NCBI GenBank assembly: GCA_030429585.1
Contig: JAUIEU010000001.1
Location: 491,994-555,993 of the forward strand
DNA: 64,000 nucleotides
Source: a bacterium
Lineage (GTDB): Bacteria > Cyanobacteriota > Vampirovibrionia > Vampirovibrionales > Vampirovibrionaceae
Reading direction: 5' to 3'
Shown: positions 16,270 through 24,750 of the stretch, in pieces
How positions within the stretch are numbered: the first letter of the stretch is position 1
Layout of the letters: each line of letters starts with the position of its first letter
The notes under the pieces: generated by a model
What the model was told of the DNA's origin: nothing
What the model saw: the letters and a program-made list of their open reading frames with translations, nothing else
The model's database searches: none
Translations under genes and position numbers: made by a program

Positions 16270-19266
16270 GTGAGTGATACAGCCGTAGAGACTTCCACCA
16301 AAAAACGATTGGTATTAATCGATGGCCATTCGTTGGCGTTTAGGGTGTATTACGGCTTAGAGCGCACCAATATGCGCATTGAAGACGGTACGCCGGTGTG
16401 GGCTGTGTACGGGTTTTTAAATTCGTTGTTTCGCTTGCTGCAAAAAATAAAACCCGATGCGCTGGCGATGGCGTTTGACGTGAGTAAAGAGACCTTCCGT
16501 ACCCGGCAATATAGCGAGTACAAAGCCAATCGCGGCAGCATGCCAGAAGACATGAAAGTGCAGATGGATTTGATTTATGAATCCGTTGAATTGCTAGGGA
16601 TTCCTGTCTACAAACTAGATGATTATGAAGCCGATGATGTGATTGGTACCCTGTGCGGGCAAGCGGTAAACGAGGGCTACCAAGTGGATATCCTCACTGG
16701 CGATCAGGATGCCTTTCAGTTGGTGGACGATGGCAACGTGCATGTGTTAATTCCGCCGCGCACCGTTAAAGATGAGATGAAAACCTACACGCGCGATGCG
16801 GTGTTTGAAAAAATGGGCGTGTGGCCCGAGCAAGTGATTGATTTTAAGGGCCTAAAGGGCGATACCAGCGATAACATCCCTGGCGTGCCGGGCGTGGGCG
16901 ATAAAACGGCCTCTAAACTACTCGGCCAATTTGAGACCTTAGAGGGCGTCTATCAAAACCTAGATACCCAAAAAGGAAAGCTACTAGAACGCCTTACGGA
17001 ATTTAAAGACCAAGCCGAACTGAGCAAGGACTTGGCTACCATTCGGCGTGATGCACCCGTAACAGGCGATTTTAGCCATGCCACCCTAAGCGTGCCCAAT
17101 TTAGAAGCCTTGTTTGAATTTTTAGGCCGCATGGAATTTAAAAACTTTCAGCGCCAAGCGGTAGACCTACTGAAGCCCTTTGTGGGCGACCGCATGGATG
17201 AGGTTGATTTGCCTGCCGCCGCAATGGCGTCAAACGGTAATAATGCGGGCAATCAGGGGCAGCTGGCGTTAGGGGCTACCGCAGATGGTGGCGGCGGTGT
17301 GGGCGCTTTGGGCCATTTAACTATTCCGTATACGTTAATTCAAACCGAATCGGCCTTAAATGACTGGGTAAAAACGGTACAAGCTGCCGGTATTTGCTCG
17401 CTGGATATTGAAACTACCGGCTTGGATATTTTTGGCGATAAACTTGTCGGCATCTCTATGGCGGTGTATGCGCCAGAGAATAGTAAGCAAGGCTGGCAAC
17501 TAGCGGATATTCCGGCTAAAAATCCACTGGGTATTACTGATGATTACCCGGAGACCATTCCCCATGTGGTGGTGAATGACGCGACCCAGCTTACGGATGA
17601 TGCCATTCAAACCGTTTACATCCCCATGGCCCACGAAACGGATGAGACCCAACTCTCGCAAGATATAGTGCTAACAGCGCTTAAACCGCTACTGACCAAT
17701 AAATCCATTGTTAAAATTGCCCATAATGCCAAGTTTGAACTGAATTTTTTACGGAACCTTGGTGTGTGCTGGCAAGGCCTAGTGCTGGATACCATGGTGA
17801 TGAGTTACGTGGATGTGCCGGAGCGTCGCCACGGGCTTAAAAGTGTGGTGGAAACCCTGTTTGGCACACCGATGCAGCCCATTACCGAACTCATTGGCAA
17901 AGGCGCCAAGCAAATCCCCTTTAGCCAAGCCGAATTTAAACCGGCTTGCGATTATGCGGCGTGTGATTCGTGGACCACTTTAAAACTGGCGGCGTATTTA
18001 GCCGGACGGTTAAACGCGGAGCAATTCCCCGCTAAAGCCACTTTGTACAGCGAACTAGAAGGCCCCACCATGCGGGTGCTAGCCGTAATGGAATACCACG
18101 GCATTGCACTGGATGACGGGTATTTAAACGACTATAGCAAAGCACTCGGCGATAAACTCGGTGGTATTGAGCAAGAAATTTACACCTTGGCTGGGCTGCC
18201 CTTTAATATTAATTCGCCAAAGCAAGTGGGCGAACTACTATTTGAGCGCATGGGTATTGAACCCACCAAAAAAACCAAGGGCAAAACCGGTTACAGCACG
18301 GATGCCAAAGTGCTGGAAAAATTGGCCCCCGATTACCCTATTGTGGCTAAAATTCAGCATTATCGGCAGCTGGCTAAATTAAAAAACACCTATGTGGATA
18401 GTTTGCCCACCATGGTAAACGCCAAAACCGGTCACATCCACACTAGCTTTAATCAAACCGTAGTGGCCACCGGGCGCCTAAGCAGTAGCGACCCCAACCT
18501 GCAAAACATCCCCATTCGGAGTGAAGAAGGCCGCCAGATTCGTAGGGCGTTTATCCCTCGGGTGGGTAGCGATGTATTGCTGTCGGCAGATTATTCGCAA
18601 ATTGAATTGCGCTTGCTAGCCCATGTGGCCCAAGATGAACAATTGATTGCCGCCTTTAACGCCGGCCAAGATATCCACAGCGCCACCGCCGCATTGGTGT
18701 TTGATGTGCCGTTAGACCAAGTGACGAAAGAACAACGCTACGGCGCCAAGGCGGTTAACTTTGGGGTGATTTACGGGCAAACGCCGCATGGGCTTTCGCA
18801 ACAACTCAACGTGGGCTATGGTGAGGCCGCCGATTTTATTAGCCGCTATTTTGAGCGTTACCCACGGGTGAAAAGCACTATTGAGCGAATTCAAGCAGAA
18901 GCCGAACTGACGGGCAAGGTCACCACCCTGTTTGGCCGCGTGCGAGATTTAAGCCGCGACTTAAAAAGTAGTAATCGCAATGTGCGAGAATTTGCCCTGC
19001 GCGCCGCCTTTAACACGGTACTGCAAGGTAGCGCCGCCGATTTAATGAAACTGGCCATGATTCGACTAGATAAGGCGTTGGATGCGAGCGGGCTAAATTC
19101 GCGTTTGTTATTACAGGTACACGATGAAATGGTGTTTGGCGTACCCAACAGCGAACTGGAAACCCTAACCCCCATGGTGGTAACAGCCATGGAGCTAGGC
19201 CAACCCCTGCGCGTGCCACTGGTGATTGATGTGGAAGTGGGCCCCAATTGGATGGAGCAGGATTAA
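16270..19266 (+). CDS. polA: DNA polymerase I
   Basis: The 998-residue enzyme fills gaps in repair and removes Okazaki primers. Residues 1-310 are the 5'-3' exonuclease (LVLIDGHSLAFRVYY, YEADDVIGTL, GLKGDTSDNIPGVPGVGDKT). Residues about 350-610 are a 3'-5' proofreading exonuclease. It appears active, since LDIETTGLD (Asp379, Glu381), AHNAKFELNFL and CDYAACDSWTTLKL keep the metal ligands. The polymerase domain has LSADYSQIELRLLAHV (motif A), the O helix KAVNFGVIYG and LQVHDEMVFGVP (motif C). It is longer than E. coli Pol I by about 70 residues, partly from a Gly/Asn-rich linker around 317-345. The start is GTG. It is followed closely by def. Confidence 0.97.
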   Translation: MSDTAVETSTKKRLVLIDGHSLAFRVYYGLERTNMRIEDGTPVWAVYGFLNSLFRLLQKIKPDALAMAFDVSKETFRTRQYSEYKANRGSMPEDMKVQMDLIYESVELLGIPVYKLDDYEADDVIGTLCGQAVNEGYQVDILTGDQDAFQLVDDGNVHVLIPPRTVKDEMKTYTRDAVFEKMGVWPEQVIDFKGLKGDTSDNIPGVPGVGDKTASKLLGQFETLEGVYQNLDTQKGKLLERLTEFKDQAELSKDLATIRRDAPVTGDFSHATLSVPNLEALFEFLGRMEFKNFQRQAVDLLKPFVGDRMDEVDLPAAAMASNGNNAGNQGQLALGATADGGGGVGALGHLTIPYTLIQTESALNDWVKTVQAAGICSLDIETTGLDIFGDKLVGISMAVYAPENSKQGWQLADIPAKNPLGITDDYPETIPHVVVNDATQLTDDAIQTVYIPMAHETDETQLSQDIVLTALKPLLTNKSIVKIAHNAKFELNFLRNLGVCWQGLVLDTMVMSYVDVPERRHGLKSVVETLFGTPMQPITELIGKGAKQIPFSQAEFKPACDYAACDSWTTLKLAAYLAGRLNAEQFPAKATLYSELEGPTMRVLAVMEYHGIALDDGYLNDYSKALGDKLGGIEQEIYTLAGLPFNINSPKQVGELLFERMGIEPTKKTKGKTGYSTDAKVLEKLAPDYPIVAKIQHYRQLAKLKNTYVDSLPTMVNAKTGHIHTSFNQTVVATGRLSSSDPNLQNIPIRSEEGRQIRRAFIPRVGSDVLLSADYSQIELRLLAHVAQDEQLIAAFNAGQDIHSATAALVFDVPLDQVTKEQRYGAKAVNFGVIYGQTPHGLSQQLNVGYGEAADFISRYFERYPRVKSTIERIQAEAELTGKVTTLFGRVRDLSRDLKSSNRNVREFALRAAFNTVLQGSAADLMKLAMIRLDKALDASGLNSRLLLQVHDEMVFGVPNSELETLTPMVVTAMELGQPLRVPLVIDVEVGPNWMEQD

Positions 19267-19352
19267 TAACGCTTTATTAAGGGGATGCAGTTGGCCTAAA
19301 TCCTATGCTAAGCTAGAAAAACGGTATTTATTAATATAAAAGGGTATTCACC

Positions 19353-19916
19353 ATGGCGGTGTTAAAAGTACTAGAATATGGCGACCCGGTGTTGCGCAAA
19401 GAAGCGGAAAAAGTTCACAAGGTGTCTGCTAAAATACAAAAGCTTATTAGCGATATGTTTGACACCATGTACGACCAGCAGGGCGTGGGTCTAGCCGCCC
19501 CCCAAGTAGGTGTGCTAAAGCGCCTGTTTGTACTGGATTGCACCACCCCCGAACAAAACCTGCCCCAAATGGTGATGATTAACCCGGCAATCGTCAAAAA
19601 ATCCGGCGCTATTCGTAGTAAAGAAGGCTGCTTGAGTTTCCCCGGTGTGTGGACGGAAGTAAAACGCTACGAAAATATTGTAGTGCGCTACATGGACCAA
19701 AAAGGCAAACGCCAAGAGCTGGCCGTGGATGGCGGCGGCTTACTATCGCGGGCTATTCAACACGAGCTAGACCACCTAAACGGTGTGCTGTTTGTGGACC
19801 ACGCCTTAGACGAAACCGAGGCCAACGAACAATTAGGCGAGCATAACCTGCCCCCCATTGACCCCACCCGGATTGTGGAAGAGCCAGACCTAGACCACGT
19901 GCTAATGGGCAATTAA
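19353..19916 (+). CDS. def: peptide deformylase
   Basis: The 187-residue metalloenzyme removes the formyl group from nascent proteins. All three motifs are intact: GVGLAAPQVG, EGCLSFPG (metal-binding Cys) and QHELDHLNGVLF (HExxH). It works together with fmt, found 1.5 kb downstream; the two are often neighbours, but here two orphan genes on the opposite strand lie between them. The stop overlaps the stop region of the convergent orphan gene by 4 bp. Confidence 0.97.
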   Translation: MAVLKVLEYGDPVLRKEAEKVHKVSAKIQKLISDMFDTMYDQQGVGLAAPQVGVLKRLFVLDCTTPEQNLPQMVMINPAIVKKSGAIRSKEGCLSFPGVWTEVKRYENIVVRYMDQKGKRQELAVDGGGLLSRAIQHELDHLNGVLFVDHALDETEANEQLGEHNLPPIDPTRIVEEPDLDHVLMGN

Positions 19917-20614
19917 TTTTTGTTTTGTAATTTAAGTAATTCACCTACAGAGGTATACATTTTTTTTGCGGCAAATTTCTCCATATCAGCTTTTTGTTTA
20001 TGGAATACGGTGGCATCGTATTGGCTATAATTAATAACTTGGGTGGGGTTTTTGCCAATAAATGTGTCCGTTTTTACCTGTATGCCTTTAAATAAGTTTT
20101 TAACCATACCGTACATGGTGTCTATTAGTAGTTGTTCTTCTTGGTCTTCAACACTCTTTTTTGTATCTTCTAAATTTAATAGGCTGCCCATATCAGCATT
20201 GGCAGAAAGTGACCCTTGAGCTGTTTTTTTGTAATGGTTATTAGATAACTCTTCACTCAGTTGAAAGTACTCTTGTGCCGCTTGTTTAGAATCAAATTCC
20301 ATGACAGTAAGTAAGTTTAATGTGTCTTGGTCAAAAATTTTGGCGTTGAGTTTGAATTTATCTGCAATTTGGCTGGCTAGTTGTGTGTCGTCAATATTTA
20401 AGTTGTTGTCGATGGCTTTTTTTAATGAAGCGCTGTTTTTATGTTTTAGAGGCCCTTTGTAGGTGTATTTTATGTATTCGGTGTCTGGGGCAATCTCAAT
20501 GCCTTTCGCTTTTAATTCAGCCTGGAGCTCTGCGGGTACCTGGTTTTTGTTGGCAGCCACAGGGGCCACTTTGCCAAAGTAGGGGGTAGCAGTTGGGGTA
20601 ATAGCAGTAATCAT
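19913..20614 (-). CDS. orphan protein with N-terminal TPYFGK leader, paralogue A
   Basis: I do not recognise this 233-residue protein. It starts MITAITPTATPYFGKVAPVA, then NQVPAELQAELKAKGI. It shares this leader and much of its length with the next gene: LQAELK, YKGP, EFDS-QxAQxY, IGxNPxQ and the final Phe/His segment align. It is hydrophilic, with no signal peptide and no membrane span. A central EFDSKQAAQEYFQLSEELSN helix and DTFIGKNPTQVINYS are the best conserved parts. AGGTAA precedes the ATG. The gene is AT-richer than def and fmt and interrupts what is usually a def-fmt block. Confidence 0.7.
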   Translation of the reverse strand: MITAITPTATPYFGKVAPVAANKNQVPAELQAELKAKGIEIAPDTEYIKYTYKGPLKHKNSASLKKAIDNNLNIDDTQLASQIADKFKLNAKIFDQDTLNLLTVMEFDSKQAAQEYFQLSEELSNNHYKKTAQGSLSANADMGSLLNLEDTKKSVEDQEEQLLIDTMYGMVKNLFKGIQVKTDTFIGKNPTQVINYSQYDATVFHKQKADMEKFAAKKMYTSVGELLKLQNKN

Positions 20615-20664
20615 GAGAACTTACCTAGCCATGGGTTATGTGTAAAGCCGACCGATTAAATGAA

Positions 20665-21291
20665 TTACTTCTGGTCGTTAATATTTTTCATCATGGTATT
20701 TAGCAGGCTTATAAAGTTTTTTGTGCCTGGCGAGGCATGCTTATTAAATTCGGTAACGTCAATATTAGTAACGGTGACAAATTGTTTTGGGTTGTTGCCA
20801 ATAAAGTAAGTGGATGACATTTTTATGCCGGCTAAATCTGGGGTTGAAGGTGCTGTAATGGTATCGTTTTCGGACTCACCTAAATTAAGACTAATGGAGT
20901 TTTTCATATCTACTTCATATTGATAAATCCCTTTTTTAATTTCCTTGCCTACGTTATTTATTAATGTATTACTTAATGTTAGGTAGGCTTGGGCATCTTG
21001 GGCGGAATCAAATTCAATGACACTAACCGTTGTTTTGTGGCCACTGGTGGGGATTAGTTCATCCCCCATGGCTTGTTTTAAAAGGTTAACAATTTGTTTG
21101 TCTTCTGCAAAATTGTTGGGGTTAAAGGGGCCTTTGTAGTTGTTGTGCCAATAGTTAGCATCATTAGGAATAGTCAATCCTTTTTCCTTAAGTTCGGCTT
21201 GGAGCTTTTCTGGGACGCCACTTTTGGTGGGAGCTACAGGGGCTACCTTGCCAAAGTAGGGAGTAGAAGTTAGGGCAATGGCGTTAAGCAT
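20665..21291 (-). CDS. orphan protein with N-terminal TPYFGK leader, paralogue B
   Basis: The 208-residue protein starts MLNAIALTSTPYFGKVAPVA, then KSGVPEKLQAELKEKGL. It is a diverged tandem copy of the preceding gene in sequence order (50-bp gap, same strand). Shared blocks: the leader, LQAELKxKG, YKGPxxxxN, EFDSAQDAQAYLTLSNTL, and STYFIGNNPKQFVTVTN. It has no signal peptide or membrane span. The leader is more conserved between the copies than most of the body, which suggests selection on it. AAGGTAA lies upstream of the ATG. Function unknown. Confidence 0.7.
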   Translation of the reverse strand: MLNAIALTSTPYFGKVAPVAPTKSGVPEKLQAELKEKGLTIPNDANYWHNNYKGPFNPNNFAEDKQIVNLLKQAMGDELIPTSGHKTTVSVIEFDSAQDAQAYLTLSNTLINNVGKEIKKGIYQYEVDMKNSISLNLGESENDTITAPSTPDLAGIKMSSTYFIGNNPKQFVTVTNIDVTEFNKHASPGTKNFISLLNTMMKNINDQK

Positions 21292-21322
21292 ATCGGGGGT
21301 TACCTTTTAAATATGGCGTAGA

Positions 21323-21377
21323 GTTGCTTATACTATGCTAAATGTCCCTCAATCATAAATGTTGCTTATACTATGCT
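21323..21377 (+). repeat. two 17-bp direct repeats at the fmt start
   Basis: GTTGCTTATACTATGCT occurs at 21323-21339 and again at 21361-21377, 38 bp apart. The ATG inside the second copy is the fmt start codon. The ATG inside the first copy opens a 7-codon ORF (MLNVPQS) resembling the start of Fmt (MLNIIFL). TATACT and TATGCT inside the unit also resemble -10 boxes. Confidence 0.7.
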
Positions 21378-22356
21378 TAACATTATTTTTCTTGGTACAC
21401 CGGATTTTTCTGTACCGTGCTTTAACCACTGCCATCAATCGCAGCAACTTAATATTTTGGCGGTGGTAACCCAGCCAGATAGGCCTAGCGGGCGCGGGCA
21501 AAAACTGGTGGAAACCCCTGTTAAGCAGGCAGCGTTAGCCCATGGCTACAGGGTGTATCAGCCTAGTAAAATCCGTAATGACGAGGAGTTACTGGCCACC
21601 TTGCGTGATTTAAAGCCAGACTTTTTCGTTACCATTGCCTTTGGCCAAATCTTAAGCCAGGAGGTGCTGGATATTCCTAAGCATGGCACGGTTAATGTGC
21701 ATGCCAGCTTGCTGCCTAAGTACCGGGGCGCTAACCCTATCCAAGCCAGCATTGTGGCCGGAGAGACCGAAACCGGCCTAACTACTATGATGACGGAATT
21801 AGGCGTGGATACGGGCCCCATGTTGTTGAAGCATACCGAAGCTATTGGCCCCACCGATACCAGCGCCGAATTGTTCGAGCGTTTATCGCAGGCGGGCGGC
21901 ACGCTGCTAGAAAATAGCTTGGTGGCATTGGCCGCTGGTGAGATTACCCCCCAGCAGCAAGATGATGCCTTGACGACCCACGCCCCCAAAGCTAAAAAAG
22001 AAGACGCGATTATTGATTGGGCCCAACCCGCCCAACAGCTAGATTGGAAAATCCGGGGGCAGCAACCGTGGCCGGGGGCAAGCACCCTGGTTAATGGCGA
22101 GGTGCTTAAGCTGCGCCGAAGCTGTATGCCCAGCGCCTACGAGTATGACCTTACCGATACAACGCCGGGGACTGTTATTGGCCCGACAGATAGTGGCGTG
22201 CTGGTGCAATGCGCCGATGGCCCCTTGTGCTTGTTAGAGGTTCAGCCCGCAGGCAAGGCTACCATGCCAGCTAAAAGCTGGTGGAATGGGCTGCAAGGTA
22301 AGCTAAACGGCCAGCCGTTAATACTAACTGCGCCACAACCGGTGGGGGCACGCTAA
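21373..22356 (+). CDS. fmt: methionyl-tRNA formyltransferase
   Basis: The 327-residue enzyme formylates initiator Met-tRNA using 10-formyl-THF. It starts LNIIFLGTPDFSVP. Residues about 34-46 (VTQPDRPSGRGQK) form the tRNA-contacting loop. NVHASLLPKYRGANPIQASI (Asn, His) and the DTGPML catalytic segment are intact. The C-terminal domain is present. No ribosome-binding site precedes the ATG, which lies in a duplicated 17-bp sequence. rsmB begins 3 bp after the stop, so they form an operon. Confidence 0.96.
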   Translation: MLNIIFLGTPDFSVPCFNHCHQSQQLNILAVVTQPDRPSGRGQKLVETPVKQAALAHGYRVYQPSKIRNDEELLATLRDLKPDFFVTIAFGQILSQEVLDIPKHGTVNVHASLLPKYRGANPIQASIVAGETETGLTTMMTELGVDTGPMLLKHTEAIGPTDTSAELFERLSQAGGTLLENSLVALAAGEITPQQQDDALTTHAPKAKKEDAIIDWAQPAQQLDWKIRGQQPWPGASTLVNGEVLKLRRSCMPSAYEYDLTDTTPGTVIGPTDSGVLVQCADGPLCLLEVQPAGKATMPAKSWWNGLQGKLNGQPLILTAPQPVGAR

Positions 22357-22359
22357 CCT

Positions 22360-23778
22360 ATGGAATCCGCCCCAGAAAAATCGGCCTCTAAATCGTATAC
22401 CCATTCGCCAGCGCGTATGGCCGCCTTTGATGTGCTGTTTTTGGTAGATCAACGTCGCCGCCGCCGTAAGCTAAAGCTAGATAAGCTAATGGATGATATT
22501 CGGCAAGAATACCAAGGCCGAGGCAAGTGGGGCGGCGAAGAACAAGCCTTGTTCCATGCGCTGTGTACCGGTGTGGTACGCCATTGGTGGGGGCTAGAAA
22601 GCCGCATTATGGAACTAACCGAGCGCGATATGCGCCGGATTACGCCCCAAGTGCGCACGTTACTACGGATGGGCCTATTCCAGCTGCTGTGCTGCGATGG
22701 CATCCCTGATTATGCCGCAGTTAGCGAAGCAGCGGCACTGGCCCAACGCCGAAAATTCAGCCAAAAAACGGTGGGCTTTGTTAATGCGGTACTGCGCAAC
22801 GCCGCCCGTAAACGAGATGCCAACGCGTTATTACAACCCGACTTGCATGACGATGCTTACGGTTACCTAATGCGGGTGGGCGGGCTGCCTAATTGGTGGG
22901 CGCGCCGTTTACTAGATGCCCACACCACCGACGATGGCCGAGAAACCTTGGCGGCTATGTGTGTGGCGCAACAAACCCCGGTGCCGCTTAGTTTGCGGAT
23001 TAATACGTTAAAAATATCTACCGAGGCTGCCGATGCCGCCCTTAAAGCGGCGGATGTGGACGTGGCTACCTTGCCCGGTGAATTAGGCGAGTTGTTGCCA
23101 GAAATGCGCCGCTTAGAAGGGTTTATGGGTAGCCCTACTCAACTTCCCGGTTATATGGAAGGCCACCTGTACGCCCAAGATGTGAGCTCGGCCCGAGTGA
23201 CTGGGTTTTCTGGCGTGCAACCCGGCAATACTGTGATTGACCTGTGTGCCGCCCCCGGCAGTAAAACCACCCATATGGCGGCAAAAATGGAAAATACCGG
23301 CCGTATTATCGCCTTAGATAATAGCGAAAAACGGCTAGAAGACCTTACTAAAATAGCAGATACCCTTGGTGCCACGTGCATCCACAGCAAACTAGGCGAT
23401 GCCAAAACCATAACCTTGGAGGCCCTAGCATTAACAGAAGGCGCCGATGTGGTGCTGGTGGATACGCCCTGTAGTGGGTTGGGTACGGTGCGCAAACACC
23501 CAGAAATTTTGCTAAACCTCCGCGAGCAAGATATGGCCGGGTTTGCCGATACCCAACAGGCAATTTTAGCCAATGCGGCTACACTTGCTAAGCCTGGCGG
23601 AACTCTGGTATATAGCACTTGCAGCGTGGATAAAGCTGAGAATCAGGCTGTTGTGCAGGCGTTTATGGCTAAAAACCCTAGCTATACGTTAGAAGACGAG
23701 CTTGCCCTGCTAACCCATGCCGATGATACCGTGCATTGGGATGGCTTTTACATGGCCCGCCTGCGCAAACAAGGCTAG
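22360..23778 (+). CDS. rsmB: 16S rRNA (cytosine-C5)-methyltransferase RsmB
   Basis: The 472-residue protein methylates C967 of 16S rRNA (E. coli numbering). The N-terminal NusB-like domain covers about 15-170 (RMAAFDVLFLVDQRRRRR, LLRMGLFQLL). The SAM-dependent domain has VIDLCAAPGSKTTHMA (motif I), DTPCSGLGTVRKHPE (motif IV with the PC motif) and LVYSTCSVDKAENQAVV (catalytic Cys in motif VI). All key residues are present. It is coupled to fmt. Confidence 0.96.
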   Translation: MESAPEKSASKSYTHSPARMAAFDVLFLVDQRRRRRKLKLDKLMDDIRQEYQGRGKWGGEEQALFHALCTGVVRHWWGLESRIMELTERDMRRITPQVRTLLRMGLFQLLCCDGIPDYAAVSEAAALAQRRKFSQKTVGFVNAVLRNAARKRDANALLQPDLHDDAYGYLMRVGGLPNWWARRLLDAHTTDDGRETLAAMCVAQQTPVPLSLRINTLKISTEAADAALKAADVDVATLPGELGELLPEMRRLEGFMGSPTQLPGYMEGHLYAQDVSSARVTGFSGVQPGNTVIDLCAAPGSKTTHMAAKMENTGRIIALDNSEKRLEDLTKIADTLGATCIHSKLGDAKTITLEALALTEGADVVLVDTPCSGLGTVRKHPEILLNLREQDMAGFADTQQAILANAATLAKPGGTLVYSTCSVDKAENQAVVQAFMAKNPSYTLEDELALLTHADDTVHWDGFYMARLRKQG

Positions 23779-23830
23779 AGGTGATAAACTAGCAAACAAT
23801 CGTTAACTGCTAGCCAATACTAACCACCCC

Positions 23831-24571
23831 ATGCCAGAACTAATTGCGCTTTTATACGAGCCCGCCACCTACGTTAGCCTTATTACCCTGATTTTTCTTG
23901 AAATTGTGCTGGGCGTAGACAATATTATTTTTATTGCTATTTTGGCAGGTAAATTGCCAAAACAACAACAGCAATCGGCGCGGGCATGGGGGCTAAGCCT
24001 TGCCATTATTGGCCGCATTGGTATGTTGTTGGGCATTGCTTGGATGGCGCACCTTACCGACCCTATTTTAAATGTGGGCCCCGTGCATATGTCTGGCAGA
24101 GATATGATTTTGCTGGCAGGTGGCTTGTTCTTAATCTACAAAAGCGCCATGGAAATTTACGAAAAAGTAGAACTAAAAGAAGAGGGAGAATTAAATGTAG
24201 CCCGAGAAACCTTTGGCGCCATTGTGGGGCAAATTATTATTATTGATATGGTGTTCTCGTTAGATTCGGTTATTACGGCGGTGGGTTTGGTAGATGAAGT
24301 ACCCATTATGATTGCCGCTGTAATGGTGGGCCTAGTGGTAATGATTATTGCCAGCGGTAAAATTGCGGATATTTTAGACGAGCACCCCTCGCTTAAGATG
24401 TTAGGGCTAAGCTTTTTGCTGATGATTGGCACCATGTTGGTAGCCGAAGGTTTCCACCAAGAGATTCCGCGTGGGTATATCTACTTTTCGTTGGCCTTTA
24501 GTGTGCTGGTAGAAATATTCAATATTAAACATAATACCAATGTTAAAAAACAATCCTCCCAGCCAAACTGA
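23831..24571 (+). CDS. TerC/YgdQ-family integral membrane protein
   Basis: The 246-residue protein has about seven membrane spans. Family motifs: FLEIVLGVDNIIFIAILAG at about 22-40 and the second acidic repeat IIIIDMVFSLDSVITAVG at about 135-152. Each carries intramembrane Asp/Glu residues. Family members export Mn2+ and relieve metal stress during exoenzyme secretion. The short variable loop (KVELKEEGEL) faces one side. It stands alone between rsmB and a permease gene. Confidence 0.88.
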   Translation: MPELIALLYEPATYVSLITLIFLEIVLGVDNIIFIAILAGKLPKQQQQSARAWGLSLAIIGRIGMLLGIAWMAHLTDPILNVGPVHMSGRDMILLAGGLFLIYKSAMEIYEKVELKEEGELNVARETFGAIVGQIIIIDMVFSLDSVITAVGLVDEVPIMIAAVMVGLVVMIIASGKIADILDEHPSLKMLGLSFLLMIGTMLVAEGFHQEIPRGYIYFSLAFSVLVEIFNIKHNTNVKKQSSQPN

Positions 24572-24641
24572 GTCATCTTAAACAAAACAGCTATTATGTA
24601 ACGGATTAGTATGGTTTGTGGCGCTCGCCCGTGTCTGTAAC

Positions 24642-24660
24642 CTGTTTATGGTATAAACAG
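24642..24660. promoter_or_regulatory. perfect inverted repeat upstream of the APC permease gene
   Basis: CTGTTTAT-GGT-ATAAACAG is a perfect 8-bp dyad about 90 bp before the permease start. Its short spacer and position suit a repressor operator rather than a terminator, though a stop-proximal role for terC cannot be excluded. Confidence 0.45.
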
Positions 24661-24750
24661 TAGCTAATTGGTCTACACCGTCTTTCTTTATTAGGTTGAA
24701 GATATGACATAGGCCACAACTGTCTACTATATATCAGGGGCCCTAATTAA

